A stretch of 55,019 nucleotides of DNA. Source: JBELHO01 sp042091375. Lineage in GTDB: Bacteria; Pseudomonadota; Gammaproteobacteria; Enterobacterales; Alteromonadaceae. The notes below the pieces were generated by a model. It had not been told where the DNA came from. It worked only from the letters and a program-made list of their open reading frames with translations, and did no database searches. A program made the translations under genes and the position numbers. The first letter of the stretch is position 1, and every line of letters begins with the position of its first letter. Positions 1 to 7,021 of the stretch are shown here, piece after piece. Where the stretch lies: positions 1 through 55,019 of the forward strand of contig JBELHO010000018.1 of assembly GCA_042091375.1 (NCBI GenBank). Direction: 5' to 3'.

Positions 1-245
1 GGTGGAAACAAAAAACCCGAACCTTTCGGATCTGTTGTTTTCAATATGGCGGTGCATACTTTTAGGCGAGCGGATTTGAATCCTAGTTTTGTTGTAGTTA
101 ACTCTTTTGGTGGAAACAAAAAACCCGAACCTTTCGGAACTGTTGTTTTCAATATGGCGGTGCATTCTTTTGGGCGAGCGGATTTGAATCCTAGTTTTGT
201 TGTAGTTAACTCTTTTGGTGGAAACAAAAAACCCGAACCTTTCGG
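1..245. repeat. 108-bp tandem repeat with tRNA 3'-end-like pieces
   Basis: Two full units (1-108 and 109-216) and the first 29 bases of a third (217-245) follow each other with a period of 108 and only a few differences. The array runs off the left edge, so its full length is unknown. On the minus strand each full unit carries GGATTCAAATCC (complement of 72-83 and 180-191), which resembles a tRNA T-arm, and CACCGCCA (complement of 47-54 and 155-162), which equals the 3' end of the tRNA-Ser next door. Each unit also begins with the left half of the tRNA-Ser terminator. The array is probably a degraded amplification of a tRNA 3' end plus terminator. The open frame across it (46-270) is not a gene. 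Confidence 0.85.
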
Positions 246-254
246 TTCGGGTTT
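229..254 (-). terminator. Rho-independent terminator of tRNA-Ser
   Basis: AAACCCGAACC (229-239) and GGTTCGGGTTT (244-254) form a perfect 11-bp stem with a 4-base loop. Read on the minus strand, the stem is followed by a run of T. It lies just downstream of the tRNA-Ser gene. Confidence 0.85.
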
Positions 255-261
255 CGAAATT

Positions 262-352
262 TGGCGGTGAGATAGGGATTTGAACCCTAGAAGGGCTACA
301 AACCCTTGCCGGTTTTCAAGACCGGTGCTTTCGACCACTCAGCCATCTCACC
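262..352 (-). tRNA. tRNA-Ser(UGA)
   Basis: On the minus strand the 91-base gene starts GGTGAGATGGCTGAGTGG and ends TCTCACCGCCA. The acceptor strands GGTGAGA and TCTCACC pair fully. The anticodon loop CTTGAAA gives UGA, and a long variable arm is present, as expected for serine. The T-loop is TTCAAAT. The CCA end is encoded. A terminator follows at 229-254. Confidence 0.97.
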
Positions 353-654
353 ATTTGAAATGCTCGTTGAAAAGCGCTGCGAATATTAATGATAAAGCAG
401 GCATTTGTAAAGCCTTATTTAGCTTAATTGTTGATTATGTTAAAACCAAACCACCATAACTATTTTTAAATCTATCTCTTTATTACTTAGTGCAAGTTTT
501 CATTTTGCTGTCAGTTTAAATAAAAGATTAAATGATTGATCAATCATTCTTATTAATATTTTAATCAATTACATATGAAAAACTTGTCTAGATGGTTAAC
601 TAACTAACACATTCCCGTTATAATCAGCTATAAAGCCATTAAACTGTAATTACT
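353..654. other. gene-free stretch upstream of the phosphoribosyltransferase gene
   Basis: About 300 bases of AT-rich DNA lie between the tRNA-Ser 5' end and the phosphoribosyltransferase start. It must hold the promoters of both divergent genes. The only clear structure is the 18-bp palindrome at 531-548. I see no small gene. Confidence 0.6.
531..548. promoter_or_regulatory. perfect 18-bp palindrome, possible operator
   Basis: AATGATTGATCAATCATT is a perfect palindrome about 107 bases before the phosphoribosyltransferase ATG. Its core TGATTGATCAATCA has the form of a dimeric repressor site, for example of the TetR type. No TetR gene is in the window, so the binding protein is unknown. Confidence 0.35.
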
Positions 655-1212
655 ATGGAAAAAAAATATATTACCGCCCAAGAGTTATTAGAAGACTCGT
701 TCCGACTCGCCGCTAAAGTTTTCGAAGACGGTTTCAGACCACAATTTATTGTTGGTATTTGGCGCGGAGGTGCGCCTATTGGTATCGCGGTTCAAGAATT
801 CTTTGACTTTAAAAAATGTGAAACTGATCATATTGCGGTGAGAACCTCTTCTTATTACGGCATTAATCAGCAAAATAAAGAAATTAAAGTACATGGTTTA
901 CATTACATTATTGAAAATGCTAATGCCGATGATGGTTTACTGATCGTTGATGATGTATTTGATTCAGGTAGAAGTATCGATGCATTAATTAAACAACTGA
1001 ACGTGCAAATGCGCAATAATATGCCAACTGATGTCAGGGTAGCTTGTCCTTGGTATAAACCAAATAACCGCAAAGTTGATATTAAACCTGATTATTACAT
1101 TCATGAATCGAGTGAGTGGTTAGTATTCCCTCACGAAATTTCTGGTTTATCTGCAGACGAAATTGCTGCTGGTAAATCAGACTTGAGTAATATAAAGTCT
1201 CTTTTTACGTAG
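655..1212 (+). CDS. phosphoribosyltransferase, hypoxanthine/xanthine-guanine type
   Basis: This 185-residue protein is a type I phosphoribosyltransferase. The PRPP-binding loop is plain at residues 95-107 (LLIVDDVFDSGRS), and the GIWRGGAPIG segment at 34-43 fits the PPi-binding loop region. Such enzymes join a purine base to PRPP to make a nucleotide in the cytoplasm. The length and the C-terminal WLVFPHEI motif resemble the hypoxanthine/xanthine-guanine phosphoribosyltransferase-like family COG2236. The purine preference cannot be read from the sequence. The gene stands alone, with a palindrome upstream and a weak stem-loop downstream, so it is probably its own transcription unit. Confidence 0.85.
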   Translation: MEKKYITAQELLEDSFRLAAKVFEDGFRPQFIVGIWRGGAPIGIAVQEFFDFKKCETDHIAVRTSSYYGINQQNKEIKVHGLHYIIENANADDGLLIVDDVFDSGRSIDALIKQLNVQMRNNMPTDVRVACPWYKPNNRKVDIKPDYYIHESSEWLVFPHEISGLSADEIAAGKSDLSNIKSLFT

Positions 1213-1246
1213 TAAAAGTTTCTTTTTTACGTATATTTATTAGCTA

Positions 1247-1274
1247 ATGTGTCGATAGTACCTTTTCGACACAT
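1247..1274. terminator. weak stem-loop after the phosphoribosyltransferase gene
   Basis: ATGTGTCGA (1247-1255) and TCGACACAT (1266-1274) form a 9-bp stem with a 10-base loop. No T run follows on the plus strand, so it may be a factor-dependent terminator or another RNA structure. Confidence 0.35.
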
Positions 1275-1346
1275 CTAATCAAAAATAGGTAAATTATGAC
1301 TATTTTAATCATTTTTAACCAATAATACTCATTATTATTAAAAAAT

Positions 1347-2561
1347 ATGTACACAACTTATATCGCCAGACAAGCCATTTTTGACCGAGATTCAGATACC
1401 ATAGGTTATGAATTGTTTTTTAGAGACAGTCCAGATAACAAATTTCCCGAAATAGACAAAAACATAGCCAGCTCTAAGTTAATTATCCAAAATCATCTGC
1501 AAGGTGATATTAGTGCGATCAGTTTGGGTAAATTGGCTTTTATTAATTTTACTGAACAGTGCTTAATAAATAAGTATCCGTTAATGTTTGATAATAATAG
1601 TATTGTAATTGAATTGGTGGCGCAGACTCATAGTATTCCAAGGTTAGTAAAAATTGCTGAATATTATGCTAATAAAGGTTATAAAATTGCATTAACCCAA
1701 TATAACCTTGAGCCGAACTGGGATATCATTTTTCCTCATTTAGCCATGATAAAAGTTGATATTGATATTATTAATCCCAAACGCATAGTGCCGTTTTCTA
1801 AGAGGATAAATGGGTTCGATATTAAACTCGTCGCTGAAAAAGTTGAAACTAATTTACAGTTACAATCGTTAGCAGAAGTTGGCTTTAATTTTTATCAAGG
1901 TTTCTTTTATCACCAACCAGAGATCATTGAAGGGCAACAATTAGCTCCTATAAAAACACAAATGTTGAACTTGATCAGTGCTACTTTTACTAAGCCAATC
2001 AACTTCACAACTATTGCTAATATTATTAGCCAAGACATTAATTTATCTGTTGGTTTATTGAAAATGGTTAATAATGTTGCTAGCGGTAATCGCATTGAAA
2101 TTACCTCATTAAAGCAAGCAACTGCATACTTAGGCGAAGACAAACTCGCTCAATTTGTCAATATTCTAGCCCTATCAAAATTAAGTGCTGATAAACCTAG
2201 TGAACTTTCAAAACAGTCTCTGATCACTGGCAAATTGATGTCATCTATCGCTACTAAGCAAGCCTTTAGTGAAATTAGTGATCTGGCGTTTATTACTGGT
2301 TTACTTAGCTCGATCGAGGTGGTTTTGAACATGTCTATTAATGATATTATGAAAACTATGCCTTTAGCATCACCAATTGAAAACGCTTTAGTTAATGGCA
2401 ATGGACCATTAGGTGAGTTACTTCAAATCACTACAGGTTATATAGATGGTCAGGATGATCACAGTATTAAAAAGTTAACTGATAATTACGGTATTGATGC
2501 TAAGTTTGTTCATCGTGAATTTGTTAAAGCAAGCCAATTTGTTAACCAGTTAGATTGGTAA
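1347..2561 (+). CDS. EAL-HDOD signalling protein with degenerate EAL domain
   Basis: This 404-residue protein has an N-terminal EAL-like region (about 1-200) and a C-terminal HDOD domain (about 205-395), the layout of the YuxH/CdgJ-like family (COG3434). The signature near residue 20 reads GYELFFR in place of the catalytic EAL/EVL motif. Other parts of the fold remain, such as KVDID and the EKVET...FYQGFFY segment. The protein is therefore probably not an active c-di-GMP phosphodiesterase. It more likely binds the nucleotide or a partner protein, as proposed for relatives that affect motility. The C-terminal codons lie in a sequence that is copied downstream at 2662-2701. Confidence 0.85.
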   Translation: MYTTYIARQAIFDRDSDTIGYELFFRDSPDNKFPEIDKNIASSKLIIQNHLQGDISAISLGKLAFINFTEQCLINKYPLMFDNNSIVIELVAQTHSIPRLVKIAEYYANKGYKIALTQYNLEPNWDIIFPHLAMIKVDIDIINPKRIVPFSKRINGFDIKLVAEKVETNLQLQSLAEVGFNFYQGFFYHQPEIIEGQQLAPIKTQMLNLISATFTKPINFTTIANIISQDINLSVGLLKMVNNVASGNRIEITSLKQATAYLGEDKLAQFVNILALSKLSADKPSELSKQSLITGKLMSSIATKQAFSEISDLAFITGLLSSIEVVLNMSINDIMKTMPLASPIENALVNGNGPLGELLQITTGYIDGQDDHSIKKLTDNYGIDAKFVHREFVKASQFVNQLDW

Positions 2562-2701
2562 ATTTGGCAATCAATCTGTGAACCAATCGACCTTGCTACT
2601 GTTATTTAATTCTTGCGGTTCGCTTTTTGTTCTCAGTTTGCGCGTAAACACTGTCAGTAATTTGTCAAAACAAGCCAATTTGTTAATTGGTTAGATTGGT
2701 A
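2521..2701. repeat. duplicated tail of the EAL-HDOD gene (two 40-bp copies)
   Basis: The last 40 bases of the EAL-HDOD coding region (2521-2560) recur at 2662-2701 with 5 mismatches. The second copy sits immediately after a relic of an integrase C-terminus (2602-2658). The two copies therefore flank the relic. This layout fits a duplicated attachment-like site, or a local tandem duplication covering the junction of the two genes. Confidence 0.8.
2602..2658 (-). pseudogene. relic of an integrase C-terminus
   Basis: Read on the minus strand this segment gives TDSVYAQTENKKRTARIK and a stop. The intact integrase at 2847-4088 ends TDSVYVQTENKKRAASGKKR, so 12 of the first 13 residues match, including the catalytic tyrosine. 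DNA similarity extends over about 2568-2660 against 2830-2920. No remainder of the gene is present; the upstream side is replaced by a copy of the EAL-HDOD tail. It is a fragment of a second, related recombinase gene and cannot make a protein. Confidence 0.8.
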
Positions 2702-2748
2702 CTAGGGTTGGTAATAAAGATTGATATATAAATTCATATAAGTATTGT

Positions 2749-2783
2749 TATATCTATATCTATATCTATATCTATATCTATAT
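2749..2783. repeat. TATATC hexanucleotide microsatellite
   Basis: Five perfect TATATC units (2749-2778) are followed by a partial sixth. The tract lies between the copied EAL-HDOD tail and the end of the integrase gene, in non-coding DNA. It forms part of a roughly 128-bp segment absent from the corresponding part of the first copy. Confidence 0.9.
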
Positions 2784-2846
2784 TTATTTAGCAGTCAATT
2801 TTAGTCATCAATTTTAGCAATTAATCCTAGCAATAAATCGGTAGAT

Positions 2847-4088
2847 TCAATCGACCTTCCTTTTTTTACCGCTTGCGGCACGCTTTTTATTCTCAGTTTG
2901 CACATAAACACTGTCAGTGGTTGCCATACTGGCGTGACCTAAATCTTCCGATAAATCTTTAAGGGCTCGACCGCGTTCAATCTCCATACTAGCGCCGGTA
3001 TGTCGCAGCCAATGAGTCGTTGCCTGTTTAAGCTTTATTGCTTTGTCTTCGCCCATCTGTTGTTTCATGTTTGTATATGCTTGATCAAAAACGACTTGTA
3101 CTAAGCGACGCAAATGCCTGGCGGTCATGCCACCTTGGCCGCGAACTTTTTCAACCAATACCGCGTTATCACCAGCTAAAGGTAAGGGCGCTAAGCCCCT
3201 TGATATTCGGTAGCGTTTAATAAAATTGATAAAATCTGACGGCACTGTGGTGTCTCTAAGCTTACGGCCTTTACCAAATACTTTTAACCACCAATTGTCA
3301 TCGTCATCTTGCCAAAAATGACCCATGATCGGTGACCATATATCCCGTTCGGCGAGTTCTGATATCCTTAAAAAAAGGGTTTTTAAGGCGGCGATGACAA
3401 ATAAATTTCGTTCATACTTTTCATCTTGATCAGCCATTGCAACCGCCGTATCAAGTAAATATTGCCATTGTTTAGCAGATAACCTCTTGATTTCTTTGAC
3501 TTGCGCATCGGTGATGAAGTATTTACAGTCTTTTTTAGCAATTTGGGCTGGATTGCCATAACAAAGCTCTTCAGCCATTAAATAATGATAAAACACCACA
3601 ATGGCGGTAAAGGTCGAAGTTAAGGTTTGTTGTGATGGCCGGTATTTTTTTTTATCACTGATGCTATGAGTTTGATTTTTTGCTGCTTGAATTTTAAAGG
3701 GACGCCAAGCTTGATTAGCGACAAAAAAACCATTGGCTAAAATAAAATGTTGCTGATTATGCGAGCCAATCCATTCAATTGGTGGACTCCAGCAAAAATC
3801 GGCATAAGCTAAGATGTCGGCTTTACGCAATTCAGTGATCGACGTTTGTTTTATTAAAAATGCCCACAGTAAAAACTTTTCTATTTCATTTCTAAATCTA
3901 TCATAAGTATGCACTGATTTGTTTCTGCCAGTGTACATGAGAAAATCTTTTCCCCAAGTCCATTCGGTTTTACGCCAAGCTTGTGTGCTTGAATTAATAA
4001 ATTCAGTTAACAAGGCATAGTCGTCAGCACGGTATATTTGTAACTCTGTATATTTTGGATATAAAGGTTGCGGTAATTGTGCAGCCAT
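2847..4088 (-). CDS. tyrosine-type site-specific recombinase (integrase)
   Basis: This 413-residue protein has all the catalytic residues of a tyrosine recombinase: R241 (FLRISEL), a basic beta-hairpin around 273-276 (FGKGRK), H359 and R362 (THWLRHTG), H385 (LGHAS) and Y395 (DSVYVQ). Residues about 40-160 fit an N-terminal SAM-like DNA-binding region. Family members cut and rejoin DNA at specific sites. It differs from XerC/XerD by its greater length and lysine-rich tail. No excisionase, phage, plasmid or cargo gene is beside it, so it is a lone integrase, or all that is left of an element. A relic of a second copy lies just beyond its 3' end. Inverted repeats lie upstream of its start. Confidence 0.9.
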   Translation of the reverse strand: MAAQLPQPLYPKYTELQIYRADDYALLTEFINSSTQAWRKTEWTWGKDFLMYTGRNKSVHTYDRFRNEIEKFLLWAFLIKQTSITELRKADILAYADFCWSPPIEWIGSHNQQHFILANGFFVANQAWRPFKIQAAKNQTHSISDKKKYRPSQQTLTSTFTAIVVFYHYLMAEELCYGNPAQIAKKDCKYFITDAQVKEIKRLSAKQWQYLLDTAVAMADQDEKYERNLFVIAALKTLFLRISELAERDIWSPIMGHFWQDDDDNWWLKVFGKGRKLRDTTVPSDFINFIKRYRISRGLAPLPLAGDNAVLVEKVRGQGGMTARHLRRLVQVVFDQAYTNMKQQMGEDKAIKLKQATTHWLRHTGASMEIERGRALKDLSEDLGHASMATTDSVYVQTENKKRAASGKKRKVD

Positions 4089-4142
4089 CAGTAAAAACTC
4101 GAGTTTATTAGTATTGTTAGATAATAAAGCATGAAATACCTA

Positions 4143-4170
4143 ATGTCCAATACTAAACAGTATCGGACAT
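4143..4170. promoter_or_regulatory. inverted repeat upstream of the integrase
   Basis: ATGTCCAATACT and AGTATCGGACAT pair over 12 positions with one mismatch around a 4-base spacer. It lies 55 bases before the integrase start codon. Position and symmetry suit an operator or a core recombination site, but neither is proven. Confidence 0.4.
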
Positions 4171-4360
4171 AACAGGTGTTGATATATGGTGAGTATGTTG
4201 CCCTGACATTCTGTTGTTAATCCAAATTTAAAACTGGATCGGATCCAATCTTCACTGGGAATTCATGTTATTGATTTTATTTGTCTATGTAGTGTTTTGT
4301 ATTGTTTTAGCTTACTGACATTTTAGCTTTTGCAAGTTAACAACTAGATGTTATTTTGCG

Positions 4361-4422
4361 TGACGCTACGTGCATGAAATTTAAATTTGCGACTATTCAC
4401 TGGTAAATTTCACGTAGCGTCA
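4361..4422. repeat. long imperfect inverted repeat
   Basis: TGACGCTACGTGCATGAAATTT (22 bases) at 4361-4382 is the inverse of 4405-4422 apart from three extra bases (CAT or its circular equivalent) in the left arm. The right arm is followed by GTTTTT on the plus strand, but no plus-strand gene ends here. It could be a small mobile or att-related repeat rather than a terminator. Confidence 0.5.
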
Positions 4423-4474
4423 GTTTTTGATAAAGTTATTTGTAGTAGCTAATAGCTGAATAAGTTATTGGCTA

Positions 4475-5263
4475 TCAATACAAATTGGCAGCGAGTTGTT
4501 GTTTATCAGCCCAACGGTTTCTAATTTTAGCTAAACTACCATTTGCTTTTAACACCGCTATTGCTTTATTAAAGCGCAATAAATTCTCTTTGCTCATAGT
4601 TTTTTTACTGAGCATTATGCGAATATCATCTTGGTAAATAGTCAATTGATGCGGTTCAAATTCGTTAGTAAGTTTGTATTTTTCCACAAATACTTTCATG
4701 GTAATGGGATCGACTAATATACCGTGCAAATTTCCGGCCATTAATAAGGTTATGTTTTCTTCTAAGTCGATAACTTCATTAATTTGTTGAGAAAATGCCT
4801 TATTCTTTATTAATTGTTGATATTGGTTACCATAAAAATAACCGGCTTCAACGCCGATTTTGTATGGGCTATCAATTAAATCTTTTAACGTGTTAAGTCG
4901 GATATTTTTAGCTTGGTTTTTCAACACGTATAACATCACTTTTTCTGTTCTATAAGCTTCAGTAAAATAGGCATAGTCTGCGCGTTCAGCAGAATAAGAC
5001 GCGCCCATAGCCACATCCATTTCTCCCGATTTGAGGTAATGTAGGTGTCTTTTCCACGGTAATTCTGTGTAACTTACCGTTAAATTGGCTTGATTAATAA
5101 TGGCATTAAAAATATCAAAATCTAATCCAACAAGTTGTTGTTTACTGTTATGAAATTGGTAGGGATACCACAATTCCCAACCAACTGATAGCTGTTTAGT
5201 TGCTGCTTTTGCGCAAAAAATATTGGAAATTAATATTATTATCAAGCATTTAAAAAAATTCAT
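4475..5263 (-). CDS. periplasmic solute-binding protein, amino-acid type (SBP_bac_3)
   Basis: This 262-residue protein starts with a signal peptide (hydrophobic residues about 5-18, likely cleaved after AKA). It continues as a family 3 solute-binding domain, with WYPYQF, GLDFDIFNAI and MDVAMGASYSAERADYAYFTEAY as recognisable segments. Proteins of this type bind amino acids or similar polar molecules in the periplasm. No ABC permease or ATPase is adjacent. Many lone members in marine gammaproteobacteria have unknown ligands, so it could equally serve a distant transporter or a sensor. The ligand cannot be told from the sequence. Confidence 0.85.
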   Translation of the reverse strand: MNFFKCLIIILISNIFCAKAATKQLSVGWELWYPYQFHNSKQQLVGLDFDIFNAIINQANLTVSYTELPWKRHLHYLKSGEMDVAMGASYSAERADYAYFTEAYRTEKVMLYVLKNQAKNIRLNTLKDLIDSPYKIGVEAGYFYGNQYQQLIKNKAFSQQINEVIDLEENITLLMAGNLHGILVDPITMKVFVEKYKLTNEFEPHQLTIYQDDIRIMLSKKTMSKENLLRFNKAIAVLKANGSLAKIRNRWADKQQLAANLY

Positions 5264-5319
5264 CGTGTCAGTAATCTCCTATTAAAGACGATAAAATTAT
5301 GCACTAGCCATATATTCAA

Positions 5320-6138
5320 TTATAGTGGCTGGATTTTTAGTGCAAAAATTGGATCTGTGCGAACCTGAAACCAATTAACACGCCAATCTAAATGTGGTCC
5401 ATTGGCTCTACCGCTTTTACCCACGGCAGCGATTAATTGCCCTTTTTCAACTCGCTGCCCTACTTTGACATGAGAATGGCTTAAATGCAAAAAAGTTGAG
5501 TTCACGCCAAAACCATGATCTATGATCATGGTTCCCCCTGAATAGAACATATCAGGTACCCAAAGAGTCACTATACCACCGGCAGGCGCAACAACTGGAG
5601 CACCAACTTTTCCACGATAGTCCACACCGTAATGCGGGCTATTGGGTTTGCCATTATAAAAACGTTGGCTGCCATATACACCGGTGATTTTACTCTCGCG
5701 CGGTGCGACAAAACCAGTGGCAAAGTCGGTTAAGTCACTGATAATTTCTCTTGCTTGCTTAACTTGCACACGATCTTGTTTAGCACGGGCAATATTATTC
5801 GGGTTGGGGTTCATTATTTTTTTTGGGATACCTTCCACTCGATCAATATTGTATTGACGTAGTTTCGGGGTTAATGTTTTAGTGGTGATCTGCCCCTGTT
5901 TATCAACTGCGCTGATCACATAAGTCTGGGTGTCATCTCGTCCAAAACCAAAAACAAAATCACCTTGTGCAGAGACTTTTAACTTTTGGTCATTCAAACT
6001 GACTTGACTACCAGGCGAGGTTTTGCCGACGATCAGGCCTCCTTGCTCGACAACGCCAGTCAGTGAAATATTTGCTTGGCTCGGGGCTATACACAATAGT
6101 AACAAAAGGCCAAACGCCCCTTTTAAATGATCAAACAT
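5320..6138 (-). CDS. M23 family metallopeptidase
   Basis: This 272-residue protein has a signal peptide (about 1-22) and a C-terminal M23 domain (about 150-265). Zinc motif H169-x3-D173 (HYGVD) is present, and a candidate catalytic His lies in FLHLSH (218-221). Where LytM-type enzymes have HxH, this protein has H249-L-D251, so one usual zinc ligand is Asp. M23 enzymes cut peptide cross-links of peptidoglycan in the periplasm. Residues about 22-95 look like a small beta domain. The start overlaps the upstream QueD-like gene by 8 bases, so the two are co-translated and likely in one operon with pyrC. Confidence 0.85.
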   Translation of the reverse strand: MFDHLKGAFGLLLLLCIAPSQANISLTGVVEQGGLIVGKTSPGSQVSLNDQKLKVSAQGDFVFGFGRDDTQTYVISAVDKQGQITTKTLTPKLRQYNIDRVEGIPKKIMNPNPNNIARAKQDRVQVKQAREIISDLTDFATGFVAPRESKITGVYGSQRFYNGKPNSPHYGVDYRGKVGAPVVAPAGGIVTLWVPDMFYSGGTMIIDHGFGVNSTFLHLSHSHVKVGQRVEKGQLIAAVGKSGRANGPHLDWRVNWFQVRTDPIFALKIQPL

Positions 6139-7012
6139 CTGCTATGGCTCCTTTTGCTACGCCTTCATAGGCGATAACTTTAATGGCTTGGTTTGCTGTT
6201 TTGTCGGTTAGTTGTCTGGCGATAAAATCGGCGAGCAGCTCAACCGTCGAGTCACAATCTACCACATCGAGTACTTTACTACTGACCGCAATATCAAATT
6301 TTCCCTGCGGCGCTCGATAAGCAAAATATTGGTGATCGGACGTCAAATTCTGGTATGCCTGCGGTGATAGTTCAATAGCCTCACGATTGACACGATCACA
6401 TTCGGAAGCTATGTATATGTCTTGCCAACGGGCACACCATTGCTGTTCTAATTGCGCGCTGCGCTGTTGTTCTGTATAGATTTGAATTTTTGAGCGATGT
6501 CCATGAGCAATACGTTGACAATTGCCATCGTGTAATTTTAACCCATGAGTGTAATGGTAATAATCACCATCTATGGCTTCTGGTCGTAAGTTAAGTGTCA
6601 AACCTTGCACATTATTCGGTAATTGCTCGAGGATGATGGCCGTTAGATATTCGGTAACACTGCTAATAGTGATGGTTTCTGTCGGTAGTTTGGCGAAGGC
6701 AGATAATGGCGATTGTAAAAAGTAATCGGCTTTTTCAGAGCAGAAATCAACATACTCATGGTTGTCATGATGGGTAGAATTAGACACAGAGACACTTTTA
6801 TTGTGCATTGGCAATAAAAGCTTGTGATCAACAGCTAGATCGATGATCGCTTTGATTTGTTTTTTAACCACGGCAAAATCTAACACCATGCTCATTTCAT
6901 TTAATGAACCCTCAAGCAATACATCAACAATCCAACTTTCACCGACGATACCCCGTTGCGGACAGCAATATGAAAAATCGATCACGGTTAAATCATTCAC
7001 GAATAGTTGCAT
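6131..7012 (-). CDS. double-domain 6-pyruvoyl/6-carboxytetrahydropterin synthase homologue
   Basis: This 293-residue protein is about twice the length of QueD and appears to be two fused PTPS-like domains. The first half keeps the MVLDF...DHK segment (D62-H63) but lacks the His ligands of the zinc site. The second half keeps a Cys (C165), HGH (170-172) and a C-terminal Glu (YEG, E283), but I cannot place an Asp-His pair in the equivalent helix; an alternative DH occurs at 226-227. QueD makes 6-carboxytetrahydropterin for queuosine and 7-deazaguanine synthesis, whereas PTPS acts on dihydroneopterin triphosphate. The exact reaction here is unknown. It lies 9 bases after pyrC and overlaps the M23 gene. 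Confidence 0.75.
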   Translation of the reverse strand: MQLFVNDLTVIDFSYCCPQRGIVGESWIVDVLLEGSLNEMSMVLDFAVVKKQIKAIIDLAVDHKLLLPMHNKSVSVSNSTHHDNHEYVDFCSEKADYFLQSPLSAFAKLPTETITISSVTEYLTAIILEQLPNNVQGLTLNLRPEAIDGDYYHYTHGLKLHDGNCQRIAHGHRSKIQIYTEQQRSAQLEQQWCARWQDIYIASECDRVNREAIELSPQAYQNLTSDHQYFAYRAPQGKFDIAVSSKVLDVVDCDSTVELLADFIARQLTDKTANQAIKVIAYEGVAKGAIADV

Positions 7013-7021
7013 GGATACTCC

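Larger units (their letters stand above)
4089..4474. other. gene-free stretch upstream of the integrase
   Basis: This 386-base stretch separates the integrase start from the 3' end of the binding-protein gene. It holds an inverted repeat at 4143-4170, the odd palindrome TGGATCGGATCCA at 4235-4247 and a larger inverted repeat at 4361-4422. I see no small gene. It is the likely place for the integrase promoter and possibly a recombination site. Confidence 0.6.

Noticed and set aside
46..270. A 74-codon open frame over the first repeat array
   Set aside because: Its repeated protein (RADLNPSFVVVN...) comes from the 108-bp DNA repeat and from tRNA-like sequence; it runs into the tRNA-Ser gene and has no ribosome site.
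2584..2660. A second functional integrase
   Set aside because: Only about 19 codons of the C-terminus remain, with no upstream coding sequence.
2847..4088. Assignment of the recombinase as XerC or XerD
   Set aside because: It is over 100 residues longer than Xer proteins and has a lysine-rich tail; only the general tyrosine-recombinase motifs match.
4361..4422. Rho-independent terminator
   Set aside because: The T run is on the plus strand but no plus-strand gene ends upstream, and the arms differ by a 3-base insertion.
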